A DNA stretch of 64,000 nt from Mobilitalea sibirica (GCF_015999265.1 NZ_JAEAGR010000008.1:62001-126000), one strand, 5' to 3'. Shown: positions 9,092 to 18,126, counted from the stretch's first letter. Translations and numbers: made by a program. Notes: generated by a model not told the origin, from the letters alone.

Positions 9092-10408
9092 TTGGTTGTA
9101 CTGGTTAATTCACCTATTTACAAAGATAATAATACAGAGGATACTAATGAATACTTACCTCCTTTAGGATTGGGATATATCGCATCGAACTTGAAGGAAA
9201 ATGGTATTGAAGTGATGGTATTAGATGCGGTACAAAAAGGCATGAATTTAGATGAAATATGTTGCGAATTACATAAAATTAAACCGGAAGTAATAGGAAT
9301 CAATATTTTTTCAATTAATATTGATATTGTTAGATCAATGGTTGAATCATATCAAAATGATTGCCGTTTTATTGTTGGCGGTCAATGTGCTAAGCATATT
9401 TATAAAGATATTATAGCATGGAATACAAAAAACGAGATTGTTGTAGTAATTGGTGAAGGGGATTATATTACCTCGGATATAACTCTTAATGCTGTGAATG
9501 AAACACCTATGTTATGTATTGAGAATAGAAAGGTATATAAGGTAGACACATCATCCAAGTACTATCCTAAGGATCTAGAAAATAATCATTTGAATCGAAA
9601 TCTACTAAATGAAACAGATATTATAAATCACTTTGGACTTAAAGAAAAAGCTATTATTACTTCGAGAGGGTGTTTTTATAACTGTGCATTTTGTGGAGCT
9701 GCAAAAAGCCTAAACACAGAGAGTAATATTAGAATGCTTACTCCACAAGCAATTCTAGAGCAAATCAATGAAATATTCTCGATGGATCCTTCCATAGAAT
9801 GCATAAGAATATTAGATGACTTATTTTTAAGAAATAAGATCAAAATAAATGAAGCAATTAAAATATTTAACGAAATTTGCTTAAAGTGGAGAGCAATGGC
9901 GCATATTAAGTCATTCGTAAATACAGATGATGACAGTTTGGTTAATCTAAAACAAAGCGGTTGTCTTGAGCTATTTATTGGAATTGAATCAGGTTCAGAT
10001 AAAATAAGAAAATTACTAAAAAAGAATGGAAGTGCAGAGGAAGTAAAGAAAATAATTTATAGACTTCTTAAAGCTGGAATCAACGTTAAAGGGTACTTTA
10101 TATATGGATTTCCAACAGAAACTAAAGAAGACATGGAAGAAAGTTATCTGTTGGCAAGTTCCCTAAAAGAGAGTTCAAAGTTTTTGAAGGGAGATTTTCG
10201 AACAAGCATATTTCAATATAAGCCATACCATGGTACCGAACTATACAACAAATTTGTTGATGGAGTATATGATGATTTAATCTTTCAAGAAAATGAGATT
10301 TTGACAGGTATGACCCAGAAGTCTCAATTTAATGGTTACTATAAAAATTTTAGTGAATGTGCAGATGATATATTGTATAATTACATTTATAAAACAAATA
10401 ACTTGTAA
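9092..10408 (+). CDS. B12-binding-type radical SAM protein
   Basis: This 438-residue protein has an N-terminal cobalamin-binding-like fold (about 1-130, from PPLGLGYIASNLKENG to IGEGDY) and a radical SAM core with the CFYNCAFC cluster motif (CxxxCxxC) near residue 195. GIESGSDKIRKLLKKN and GYFIYGFPTET are the usual barrel strands of this family. The typical DxHxxG cobalamin motif is not evident, so cobalamin use is uncertain. It starts at TTG 9092 after GGGGGGTG, six bases past the kinase stop. Such enzymes methylate or rearrange unactivated carbons; the substrate is unknown. Confidence 0.8.
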   Translation: MVVLVNSPIYKDNNTEDTNEYLPPLGLGYIASNLKENGIEVMVLDAVQKGMNLDEICCELHKIKPEVIGINIFSINIDIVRSMVESYQNDCRFIVGGQCAKHIYKDIIAWNTKNEIVVVIGEGDYITSDITLNAVNETPMLCIENRKVYKVDTSSKYYPKDLENNHLNRNLLNETDIINHFGLKEKAIITSRGCFYNCAFCGAAKSLNTESNIRMLTPQAILEQINEIFSMDPSIECIRILDDLFLRNKIKINEAIKIFNEICLKWRAMAHIKSFVNTDDDSLVNLKQSGCLELFIGIESGSDKIRKLLKKNGSAEEVKKIIYRLLKAGINVKGYFIYGFPTETKEDMEESYLLASSLKESSKFLKGDFRTSIFQYKPYHGTELYNKFVDGVYDDLIFQENEILTGMTQKSQFNGYYKNFSECADDILYNYIYKTNNL

Positions 10409-10421
10409 AGTGGAGTTTATT

Positions 10422-10973
10422 ATGTTGGATGAAATAATTAATTGCAGAAAATGTAATATGTGCAATAATCAACTACCATTATTGGATAAGGTTGATGAAT
10501 GTGATGTAATGTGGGTAGGGTTATCTGCTAAAGAAGTTAAAAATGTTATGGAGGATACACCGTTATCTGCTTCTACCAAATCAGGGGGTCTTATATCTGA
10601 AATTGAAACAGAGGTTAAGAAATGTAAGTATTATAAGACTAATGTAGTAAAGTGTTTACCACTAGATAGAGGTGGCAAGTTAAGATATCCTACAAGAAAA
10701 GAAATGGACTTGTGTATAACAAACTTGTTTAGAGAAATCGAAATTTTAAAGCCGAAGATAATATTTCTACTTGGAAAAAATGTTATTAAGGCTTTTGAAA
10801 ATAACATACAAATGGAATTTGATGATTTCAACGATTATAATTACAAAATGTATCAGTTTGGAAACATGAGGGTTATTCCCATACATCACCCTTCCTATAT
10901 AAGCGTTTATAAAGTTAAAAGTAAAGAAAATTATATTGAGGCTGTTAAAAATTTAATTACTTTTGCTTTATAA
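10422..10973 (+). CDS. uracil-DNA-glycosylase-superfamily-like protein
   Basis: The 183-residue protein follows the order of motifs of family 4/5 uracil-DNA glycosylases. N-terminal INCRKCNMCNN supplies cysteines that could hold an iron-sulfur cluster. VMWVGLSAKEV occupies motif I, where active enzymes have GEAPG. KTNVVKCLP matches the TNAVKC strand, IIFLLGKN the LGR/K strand, and IPIHHPSY the HPS motif. The altered motif I suggests changed or lost catalysis. ATG 10422 follows a GTGGAG site, 14 bases after the radical SAM gene. Acting on or recognising a modified base is an inference. Confidence 0.65.
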   Translation: MLDEIINCRKCNMCNNQLPLLDKVDECDVMWVGLSAKEVKNVMEDTPLSASTKSGGLISEIETEVKKCKYYKTNVVKCLPLDRGGKLRYPTRKEMDLCITNLFREIEILKPKIIFLLGKNVIKAFENNIQMEFDDFNDYNYKMYQFGNMRVIPIHHPSYISVYKVKSKENYIEAVKNLITFAL

Positions 10974-11161
10974 AACTTGGACGGTTCATGTCCCAGATCC
11001 ATACTGAGAAAGCAATCGCAAGAAAAAGACATTTAGACAGTGTATAAATTTTTATTGCTGATTCTCTGGATATAATATTTATAAAATAGGCACATATCCT
11101 TTTGACGGGATACTGTCAAGTATTTTTAGACATTATTAATGTCAATAAGAGTGGAGAAGAT

Positions 11162-12379
11162 ATGAACTTAGAAAAACAAATGAGAAATGAATTTATTGAA
11201 CATAATGCCTTTTGGAACTATTATGGTCTGAATGTAGAATCACCTTTTGAAAGCAGAGAATCTGCAAAACGATTTATTAATGATTATTTTAAAACAGGTT
11301 CAAAAGAATATGCAGTTTTTGAATGGCGTGAATACGAAGGAGAAGAGTTGTCTTTTCGGAACGGACATACAACCAATGTATTCTTTATAGGTACGATGTT
11401 ACAAAGATTGATAGATCCATGTTTATTTATAAAATCAGAAGTTGACGGAGAGTATCCATTTTCTTATTTGTGGTTTTTAACATGCTTAGCACATGACTTT
11501 GGATATATATATGAAAATGAAATGGACCAACGGAAAATTGCTGAAATAAAAGATAAATATCTAAGATTATGTATCCGTGAAAGAGAGAATAGAAAGTATT
11601 CTAGACTGTTTTTATACAATAATAGTAATATGCAGATTAATAGATTAGTCCCCAATATCCCATTAAGGAGTGACAGGTGCTATTTTAGAAATTATTCAAT
11701 AGTTTCAAGGCAGCAAATCACCGAGTTTGAATGTAACTTTTCATGTAGAAAAGGACTTGAATACAGTAATGGTACTACTATAAAAAGATCTTGGTATAAT
11801 TATTCTATAAAAGAAAACTATTTTAGGTATCGATTAATAAAAATGAATACTTTGGATCATGGTATTGTTGGCGCGGATAAATTGTTTTCAAGTCTAGTAG
11901 ATAACTACAAAAAAGAGTACTACAAAAACCGCCAAAATGGTCGCTATGATAACTTTTTTAACAATCAAGGAAGACATTTTTGCTGTGAACAATTCAAAGT
12001 ATTTGCATATATAACTAATTGTATTGCTGCCCATAATGTTTTTATGTCAGGCAATACAGAGAGAGAAAAACAGTCTTATGCAGAATATAGTTTACAATGT
12101 TTATGGCCAGAAAACTATCGAATAATAGACTATGAGGAAGATCCTTTATTATTCATTCTATGTATAGCTGATACTATAGAACCTACAAAGAGATTTAGGG
12201 GTATGAATAGTATTACTGTTTTAAGAGAAATAAGTATTAGTTATGATACGGAAGATAATATAATTCATGTTGGAATTGGAAACAAACTAGCACAGACCGA
12301 GGAAGGAAAGAAATACATAAGTGATATTACATCATTAAATCAATGGTGCAAAATTAAAACTATGATTGATATACTATAG
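11162..12379 (+). CDS. HD-domain phosphohydrolase-like protein
   Basis: The protein is 405 residues long. Possible metal ligands of an HD domain are NGHTTNVF (about 65), CLAHDFGY (about 109, the HD pair), LDHGIVGADKL (about 236) and LCIADTIEPTKRF (about 340), the spacing seen in HD phosphohydrolases. The start is ATG 11162 after GTGGAGAAG. It follows the glycosylase-like gene by 188 bp in the same direction, so it may share function with that cassette but perhaps not its transcript. The substrate (nucleotide or nucleic acid) cannot be told. Confidence 0.6.
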   Translation: MNLEKQMRNEFIEHNAFWNYYGLNVESPFESRESAKRFINDYFKTGSKEYAVFEWREYEGEELSFRNGHTTNVFFIGTMLQRLIDPCLFIKSEVDGEYPFSYLWFLTCLAHDFGYIYENEMDQRKIAEIKDKYLRLCIRERENRKYSRLFLYNNSNMQINRLVPNIPLRSDRCYFRNYSIVSRQQITEFECNFSCRKGLEYSNGTTIKRSWYNYSIKENYFRYRLIKMNTLDHGIVGADKLFSSLVDNYKKEYYKNRQNGRYDNFFNNQGRHFCCEQFKVFAYITNCIAAHNVFMSGNTEREKQSYAEYSLQCLWPENYRIIDYEEDPLLFILCIADTIEPTKRFRGMNSITVLREISISYDTEDNIIHVGIGNKLAQTEEGKKYISDITSLNQWCKIKTMIDIL

Positions 12380-12693
12380 ATACTTTTACCATACAAAAAT
12401 TTGTTTTACATCATGAGCAATCAAGATATTTTATCAGCTCAAGTTTTCTTTAATTGTTGTAATATCTTCCTTTATATGCTATTTTTAGAGGGGATGGTAG
12501 TTGCCTATTGATCGCCTCCCCAAATCTACAGAAAGAGTGAACAATTGGAAGTGAATAATGATAAAAGCGTGATTCCGGGGAACTTAGATCTGCAAGCATT
12601 AATAAAACACTTTCCAGCGAGCCTCTTTCACTTATATAATTACTACACGGATAACGGGCGTTGAATTGTAAACCATCAATTCACCGTCGAACA
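12380..12693. other. intergenic spacer before hairpin array
   Basis: No gene is seen. A degenerate copy of the paired-hairpin unit described next seems to lie at about 12571-12658, with CCAGCGAGCCTC in place of the loop core. It ends in CGGATAACGGG (12648-12658), an 11-bp match to the tRNA-Gly 3' end. Confidence 0.4.
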
Positions 12694-12892
12694 ACGTCAT
12701 TCCTAAAATCATGGAATGACGTCACAAGAAAAAGAAGCTCGCCAGTGGCCTCGCACTTTTTTCTTGCAGTCTTCGCTTCTTTTGGTTGGTTACACACCAC
12801 GCGGATAATCGGGAAAAAGCCTTGCCTAAAACCATGGCAAGGCTTAGGAAGAATAAAAGCATTTCACCAGTGGGCTCATGTTTTATTCTTCC
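12694..12892. repeat. tandem paired-hairpin units, stems co-varying, loops conserved
   Basis: Two units about 123 bp apart have the same geometry. Hairpin A has a 10-bp stem and 9-base loop in both: 12694-12722 (loop TAAAATCAT) and 12817-12845 (loop TAAAACCAT). The stems differ (ACGTCATTCC versus AAGCCTTGCC) yet each pairs perfectly. One or two bases later comes hairpin B: 9 bp at 12725-12766 and 12 bp at 12847-12892, both with CCAGTGG and CTC in the loop. Units are separated by copies of a GCGGATAAcGGG-like core (12648, 12801, 12969). Function unknown; not protein-coding. Confidence 0.6.
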
Positions 12893-12913
12893 CGCTTACC
12901 TTATATAATCACA

Positions 12914-12963
12914 TAACAAAAAAGAGATACAATACCTGAAAATCGGTATCGTATCTCTTTTTC
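12914..12963 (-). terminator. terminator downstream of tRNA-Gly
   Basis: Read on the minus strand, AGAGATACGATACC pairs with GGTATTGTATCTCT (one G-U-type mismatch) and is followed by a run of six T. It lies just past the tRNA 3' end and probably ends the tRNA transcript. Confidence 0.8.
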
Positions 12964-12967
12964 GTTA

Positions 12968-13038
12968 AGCGGATAACGGGAATCGAACCCGCATCGCAAG
13001 CTTGGGAAGCTCGTGTTTTACCACTAAACTATATCCGC
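12968..13038 (-). tRNA. tRNA-Gly (anticodon CCC)
   Basis: On the minus strand the acceptor arm GCGGATA pairs with TATCCGC, followed by discriminator T, usual for glycine tRNAs. The anticodon stem CGAGC/GCTTG encloses loop TTCCCAA, giving anticodon CCC, which reads GGG. The T-arm contains GGTTCGATTCC. CCA is not encoded. Its 3' end faces the defence-rich accessory region and is partly duplicated there, as expected of an integration site. Confidence 0.95.
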
Positions 13039-13258
13039 ATAATTCTATTTTATAGATTTCTTTAAAATTGTCAATATTTAGATGCCAATGTATGGATTAA
13101 ATTTTAGTGAATTGGTAACAATTAAATAAGTAACAAAAAAGTTTATTTTTACTTCATGAGGAGACCCGGATGATCTAATAATAAAAAATAAATTCCAGTA
13201 AATGACTGAGGTATAAATAAATTATTATCTGAGAAGAATATATCTAGAGGTGATAACA

Positions 13259-14149
13259 GTGAAAAAGAACAAATTTACCGAATTTTTAAAAGGTAAAGGT
13301 TATTATGTGTTATTATTTGTCGGTGTTATAGCTATTGCTGCGATAGCGCTTATCGGGTCTAATTTATCTTCGGATCAAAAGGACCAAGATAACAACTTTG
13401 TTGACCTGAATGAACCGGATAATAACATAGCGGCTGATGACAATAACAATGTTGTAGCTGACAATAACCAGGCGTCTGGAGATGTTGCTAATAATCAAGG
13501 CAATACACAACCCGGCGTTAAGGATAATTCAAATCAAAATGTTGCAGATAATGACAGCTTACTGGAATTTGATGTCTATACCGAAGCAGAAGAAAATGGT
13601 ATTGACCTATCCCAAGATCAGGCACAGTCAGAGACTGCACAAGCTGAAGAAGTAGCAGAAGCAGAACCGGATGCTGTTGAAACATCAGGTAATACGGTTC
13701 AAGCAGATTCCACCCCGGTTATAGATAGTCTAAAATTCAATAAAGACGCAGGGCTCCTCTGGCCGGTTGAGGGAAACGTAATCATGAAGTATAGTATGGA
13801 TCATGTGATTTATCATGCAACATTAATGCAGTATAAGTGTAACCCGGCAATTATTATAGATGCTGAGGTGGGAACAGAAGTAAAAGCAGCGGCAAATGGT
13901 ATCGTTAGCAGCATCGATACGAACGAAGAGACAGGACTTACCGTTACAATGAATGTTGGTGATGGTTATAGTTTAGTCTATGGTCAGTTAGAAGATGTTT
14001 CTTTAAAAGTAGGAGACAAGCTAGCCGAAGGAGAAGTAATTGGAATCGTTAGTGAACCCACAAAATACTATTCCGTGGAAGGAAGTAATCTTTATTTTCA
14101 GGTTTTAGAAAATGAAGAAACAATGAATCCTATGTTATTACTTCGTTAA
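13259..14149 (+). CDS. SpoIIQ-like membrane-anchored M23 (LytM) protein, probably non-catalytic
   Basis: This single-pass membrane protein has a short basic N terminus, one hydrophobic segment (about residues 16-36, YYVLLFVGVIAIAAIALIG), a long Asn/Asp/Gln/Glu-rich linker (about 40-160) and a C-terminal LytM domain. That is the layout of SpoIIQ, the forespore half of the SpoIIQ-SpoIIIAH engulfment channel. The zinc ligands look lost: the first motif reads CNPAIIIDAEVG where HxGxD is expected, and the HxH motif is NLYFQV. A scaffolding role is therefore more likely than cleavage. GTG 13259 follows AGAGGTG by six bases. Confidence 0.72.
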   Translation: MKKNKFTEFLKGKGYYVLLFVGVIAIAAIALIGSNLSSDQKDQDNNFVDLNEPDNNIAADDNNNVVADNNQASGDVANNQGNTQPGVKDNSNQNVADNDSLLEFDVYTEAEENGIDLSQDQAQSETAQAEEVAEAEPDAVETSGNTVQADSTPVIDSLKFNKDAGLLWPVEGNVIMKYSMDHVIYHATLMQYKCNPAIIIDAEVGTEVKAAANGIVSSIDTNEETGLTVTMNVGDGYSLVYGQLEDVSLKVGDKLAEGEVIGIVSEPTKYYSVEGSNLYFQVLENEETMNPMLLLR

Positions 14150-14173
14150 TGAAATGAAAATGTATCATAAAGA

Positions 14174-14212
14174 AGAGGATGCATTCCATGATAGGAGCAT
14201 CCTCTCTTTCTA
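14174..14212 (+). terminator. terminator after SpoIIQ-like gene
   Basis: The 9-bp stem AGAGGATGC/GCATCCTCT is followed by CTTTCT. The T-run is short, but the hairpin is strong and lies 25 bp after the stop codon. Confidence 0.75.
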
Positions 14213-14561
14213 TATATAGTCAATTAAATATATCTATTATAAGCTAATGTTAATAAGTACAACTAACATTTTAATGTTTAGAAGCATCAACTAATTTACT
14301 TATTTCTATGGTTCTAATGGTTTCGCATCTAAATAACTACATCTATTATATCCGGCGAATTCAACCTAATTTAAAGAGTTTTATAAAAGAGTTATAAAGA
14401 AACGTATCATATCCTCATATCCTTTCAGGATAGAAGGTACTTAACGTTAAATTTATCTTTATTTTCTATAATAAATAATTATCGTTATCTTAGATAGAAA
14501 CGATAAACTCTCCACATATATCTTCACATATATCTTCACATATTTTACATCCGATTATTAA
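14213..14561. other. intergenic spacer, no gene seen
   Basis: AT-rich convergent region between the SpoIIQ-like gene and the minus-strand permease. It contains short TATCTTCACA repeats (about 14518-14540) near the end of the permease, but no ORF or clear structured RNA. Confidence 0.5.
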
Positions 14562-15629
14562 TTACAGTTCCAGCTTCATATCGCCTAGTTTAATCCAGTT
14601 TTTACGTCTCATAAATTCAGAGATTACAAGGGATAAGATTGCGGGAAGTATAAAGTGTAATAAAGCAATCTTTAATAATACCAACCCTGCGCCCTCTGTT
14701 GCGGTCATTGTTTGGAAGGTCATTATCTGGCCTACTAAACCGGAGGTTCCCATACCTGAACCGGTCGCATTGTTCGTCATTTTAAATACCATAGTGGATA
14801 AAGGACCTAAGATGGCGCTGGTGATGATAGCAGGAAGCCATATGATTGGTTTTCTATAGATGTTTGGTACCTGTAGCATACTGGTTCCAATTCCCTGAGC
14901 GATTAATCCGCCGGTCTTATTCTCCCGGTAGCTGGCAACGGCAAAACCAATCATGTTAGCTGCACAACCTACGGTTGCCGCACCTGCGGATAAGCCTCCA
15001 AGACCAAGGGCAATACCCAGTGCCGCTGAACTGATGGGAAGTGTAAGGATCATACCCATTAAAACGGCTACCATAATACCCATTAAGAAGGGCTGTTGTT
15101 TTGTTCCAAATTCAATTAATTCTCCAATTCTGGTCATAAAAGCTGAGATCGGAGGTCCAATGATTAAACCAACGATGGAACCGGATAAGATAGATGCCAT
15201 AGGAGTTACTATAATATCCAGCTTTGTTTTTCCTGCCACCAGGTTACCAATCTCAATACCTACATAGGCTGCAACAAATGCACCCAGAGGCTCTCCGGGG
15301 CCGATTAACTGTACGATGCCGCTCTCCAACAGAAAGCTTCCGGCTGCAATTTTAGCAGCAAAGGCACCAACCATACCGGCGGTTGCCGCAGATACTACGA
15401 CCAGAGGACTTACTTTAAACTTATATGCCACGCCTACACCGATACCGGCACCGGTAAGAGAGGCAGCTGCCTTACCAATCAGGAATAAGGTATCACCAAC
15501 GCTTCCCCCAATTAAGTTAGCGATCTGCTGAATGATGGTTCCGATGATCAGTGTTGAAAATAAGCCAAGAGCCATTCCGCTAAGACCATCAATAAAAATT
15601 CGATTTAAATACTTTTTAAATGCTTTCAT
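14562..15629 (-). CDS. PTS EIIC-like (PTS_EIIC_2 family) membrane transporter
   Basis: This 355-residue, very hydrophobic protein has about nine or ten membrane segments and many Gly/Ala-rich stretches such as GAGIGVGVAYKFKVSPLVVV. This is the pattern of the stand-alone EIIC-like family (PF13303-type), which lacks EIIA/EIIB domains. The N terminus (MKAFKKYLNRIFIDGLSGMA) is typical of the family. Strong AAGGAGTAGAGG precedes the ATG. The neighbouring repressor gene niaR and a palindrome in the promoter raise the possibility of a vitamin rather than sugar substrate; that is inference only. Confidence 0.75.
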   Translation of the reverse strand: MKAFKKYLNRIFIDGLSGMALGLFSTLIIGTIIQQIANLIGGSVGDTLFLIGKAAASLTGAGIGVGVAYKFKVSPLVVVSAATAGMVGAFAAKIAAGSFLLESGIVQLIGPGEPLGAFVAAYVGIEIGNLVAGKTKLDIIVTPMASILSGSIVGLIIGPPISAFMTRIGELIEFGTKQQPFLMGIMVAVLMGMILTLPISSAALGIALGLGGLSAGAATVGCAANMIGFAVASYRENKTGGLIAQGIGTSMLQVPNIYRKPIIWLPAIITSAILGPLSTMVFKMTNNATGSGMGTSGLVGQIMTFQTMTATEGAGLVLLKIALLHFILPAILSLVISEFMRRKNWIKLGDMKLEL

Positions 15630-16004
15630 CCTCTACTCCTTCAGAAAAGTTATTATTTTATCAATTAATTCTCTATAATACATATACGACATTACAGCTG
15701 TCTTGTCAACAGTAAAATTAAATGTAAGGTAAGGCGTTTCTCATTTATTCCTACAAATATAACTATATTATTTAATCTTACAAATTAATTCGCTTACAAT
15801 AAATAATGCCTTAACAGCTGCTAACAGGACATGAAACCGCAGAGTAATGTGTATGAAACACGTGATATAAGTCACTTCCATAATTTCTATATTTTTATTA
15901 TTCCCTTATAACTTGCGATATAACAACTTACGCACCTAGTAAATATCAATAGAGATTCTACACCAATACGACGATTTGAAATTATTTCATTATAAAAATG
16001 CATA
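15630..16004. other. promoter region of the permease, otherwise empty
   Basis: Apart from the promoter and palindrome near 15681-15709, this AT-rich stretch shows no ORF with a ribosome site and no RNA gene that I can recognise. Confidence 0.5.
15681..15709 (-). promoter_or_regulatory. permease promoter with overlapping palindrome
   Basis: On the minus strand TTGACA (15704-15709) is followed, 17 bases on, by TATATG. The spacer contains GACAGCTGTAATGTC, an imperfect dyad that could be an operator. The adjacent niaR gene makes NiaR a candidate binder, but I cannot verify the match to its consensus. Confidence 0.4.
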
Positions 16005-16092
16005 CTAAAAAACCACTGCCGACTGAATTGCCCCCTCCATAAATTAGACCTAAAAATCTAGCTTATGAGGGTCAGTTCAATAGACAATGGTT
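16005..16092 (-). terminator. long imperfect hairpin after niaR
   Basis: Downstream of niaR on the minus strand, AACCAtTG, ACTGacCCCTCATAA and their partners TTATGGAGGG, CAGT and GTGGTT form a long interrupted stem ending in TTTTTTA. It is probably the niaR terminator. The length and imperfection could also indicate a miniature-transposon relic. Confidence 0.55.
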
Positions 16093-16135
16093 CTATCTTA
16101 CAACTAAGAAATTACATTAATTACAATTCTATTAT

Positions 16136-16648
16136 TTACTCCGACAGATAATTCTTTTCCCTTAAGGCCTGCTCGATACGATTAAGCGTTTCTTCCGAAT
16201 CCGCTTCAATGGTGTGTTGATGTACTCCGGCGGTCAATTCCTTCAAGGGTACGATCTGTTTCTCTTTAACTTTTTTCACAAAATCATAGACATCGCTTCG
16301 GTTGCGTATTACAAGCTCCGTGTTAATTTCTCCGTATATTTCATGAACCACGATTACATCTATGACTTTACCACCATGATCCACTATGGTACAAAGTTCA
16401 TCCTCTATCTGTTGCGTGGTATGCTTAACTTTCATAACGCGTCTATGTTTGGATTGTTCTATGGAATAGAGCAGATAGCCCTTGGTGGTCGAGATAATAT
16501 TAATATCGGAAGCACGAAGCAGTGCAATATCCTGAACGATGACCTGACGGCTTACCCCTAAGAGTTTAGCCAGCTCCCCGCCGGATACAGGGCTTGTACC
16601 TTCTTTTAATATCTGTATTAAATTCTCCCTGCGTTTGTTTCCTTCCAT
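16136..16648 (-). CDS. niaR: NiaR-type transcriptional repressor of NAD biosynthesis
   Basis: The 170-residue protein has an N-terminal HTH_11 winged helix (about 5-60; SGGELAKLLGVSRQVIVQDI) and a C-terminal 3H domain (about 75-165) with the conserved histidine-bearing segments VVHEIYGEI and TAGVHQHTIEA. This is the architecture of NiaR/YrxA, which uses nicotinic acid as co-repressor for niacin uptake and NAD synthesis genes. No nadABC genes are in the window. The only neighbour it might control is the EIIC-like permease downstream on the same strand. Confidence 0.85.
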   Translation of the reverse strand: MEGNKRRENLIQILKEGTSPVSGGELAKLLGVSRQVIVQDIALLRASDINIISTTKGYLLYSIEQSKHRRVMKVKHTTQQIEDELCTIVDHGGKVIDVIVVHEIYGEINTELVIRNRSDVYDFVKKVKEKQIVPLKELTAGVHQHTIEADSEETLNRIEQALREKNYLSE

Positions 16649-16801
16649 GGTTACACCTCTATAATTGCCGGAAATGACTTTTCATTTATCCGCTATTCAT
16701 ATATAATAAATGTTGATACTATGAGAATAATTATATACTGACAGGAAATAAATATCAACTTTTTCCTGGAGAGTAGTTCATATAATAGAAAGAGGAGTAC
16801 T

Positions 16802-17071
16802 ATGTTTAGACTATGGGCAAAAGTTTTTACGAATAACAAGTTAATCAAAGATATCGTGATATGTAATGATGATAAGGATATGAGAAGAACGCAGAAAATA
16901 TTCGCGGCAATGGATGAAATCTGTCACACCTTCGATTTATCAAAGCCGATTTGGTTAGATTCCACAGTGGCGGATTTTAAACGTCATGATAAGACCAGAT
17001 TTACGCAGGATAACTTTATGGAGCCGATTGACTTCGATTATCTGGAGATTCATGTGATTGAGGAGGATTAG
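16802..17071 (+). CDS. conserved small hypothetical protein
   Basis: The 89-residue acidic protein starts after AAAGAGGAG. It has no membrane segment or recognised motif; WLDSTVADFKRHDKTRFTQD is its most distinctive stretch and the C terminus is DYLEIHVIEED. It lies two bases before the VanY-like lipoprotein gene, so the two are surely co-transcribed. I recall similar proteins in Lachnospiraceae but no function. Confidence 0.75.
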   Translation: MFRLWAKVFTNNKLIKDIVICNDDKDMRRTQKIFAAMDEICHTFDLSKPIWLDSTVADFKRHDKTRFTQDNFMEPIDFDYLEIHVIEED

Positions 17072-17073
17072 GA

Positions 17074-18126
17074 TTGAATCGTAAAAATATCTTCTTGCTG
17101 ATGATCTTTCTGTTCGCCGTGGCAGCAGGGGCCTGTGATAAAAGCAGTAATACCAACCCGGCCCTATCTGAGGATCAGGACGGACCTATCATAGACAGGG
17201 ACCTTGTTACGAAAGAAGACGGTGATGAAAAAAACCGTAAGGATAATGCCGATGAACGGTTATCCCATCAGCAACCGGTGAAGGGTGATATGACAGGGGA
17301 AGCTGTACAAAGCGAGGAGAGTAATGATATGGAAGATCAAAATCCGATAACAAATGATAAGGATAAGCTTAACATACAGGATGATGGAGCTAAAGCTCCG
17401 GACGAAAAGCCACAGGATAGTCCTTCTGAAGCTTATTTTGAAGTTTTATCCGATGATAAATCTCATATGGAGACGATAAAAACCTTGGATGCCGGTTCTT
17501 GTCTTGGCGATATTCAATACGAAGATTCTATACTAAAACAGCTGTTTTACGCAGAAGACATTACGGATACAATAAAACAGAGAATAGAAGGTAAATCCTA
17601 TGGTAAGGACTGCAATATACCCTATGAGGATCTTCGTTATATTAGAGCATTACATATAGGCTTTGATCATAAAACCTATATCGGGGAAATGATTGTGAAT
17701 AAGGCAATCGCTGAGGATATCATAGAGATACTATATGAGTTGTATCAGGCAGATTATCCGATTGAACGAATGGTTCTGGTGGATGAATATGATGCAGACG
17801 ATATTAAATCCATGGAGGCAAATAACAGCTCAGCTTTTAATTATCGTAATGTGGAGGGAACAAAACGATTATCCCTTCATAGCTATGGAATGGCAGTTGA
17901 TATCAATCCATTATATAATCCTTATGTAAGAGAGTTAGACGGTAAAATTGACGTTCTTCCAAGAAGCGGAGAGGAATACGCAGATCGCACGAAGGAATCT
18001 CCTTATTATATTAAAAAAGGGGATATCTGCTATCAGGCATTTACAAAGAGAGGCTTTACCTGGGGCGGGGAATGGAAGAATTCGAAGGATTACCAGCATT
18101 TTCAGAAAGCTATCGATGAGAAGTAA
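17074..18126 (+). CDS. VanY/M15-family peptidase lipoprotein
   Basis: The 350-residue protein starts at TTG 17074. A signal peptide with lipobox AAGAC (Cys near 20) predicts a lipoprotein outside the membrane. Residues 22-125 are a charged, low-complexity linker. The C-terminal M15 domain has SLHSYGMAVDIN (zinc ligands His and Asp) near 267-278 and the third ligand in DYQHFQ near the end; FTWGGEW is typical of M15C endopeptidases. The likely reaction is cleavage of peptidoglycan stem peptides. It follows the small hypothetical gene by two bases. Confidence 0.82.
   Translation: MNRKNIFLLMIFLFAVAAGACDKSSNTNPALSEDQDGPIIDRDLVTKEDGDEKNRKDNADERLSHQQPVKGDMTGEAVQSEESNDMEDQNPITNDKDKLNIQDDGAKAPDEKPQDSPSEAYFEVLSDDKSHMETIKTLDAGSCLGDIQYEDSILKQLFYAEDITDTIKQRIEGKSYGKDCNIPYEDLRYIRALHIGFDHKTYIGEMIVNKAIAEDIIEILYELYQADYPIERMVLVDEYDADDIKSMEANNSSAFNYRNVEGTKRLSLHSYGMAVDINPLYNPYVRELDGKIDVLPRSGEEYADRTKESPYYIKKGDICYQAFTKRGFTWGGEWKNSKDYQHFQKAIDEK

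Noticed and set aside
12661-12939. 92-residue ORF next to tRNA-Gly
   Set aside because: It spans the hairpin units and has no ribosome site; the stems explain the sequence better than coding does.
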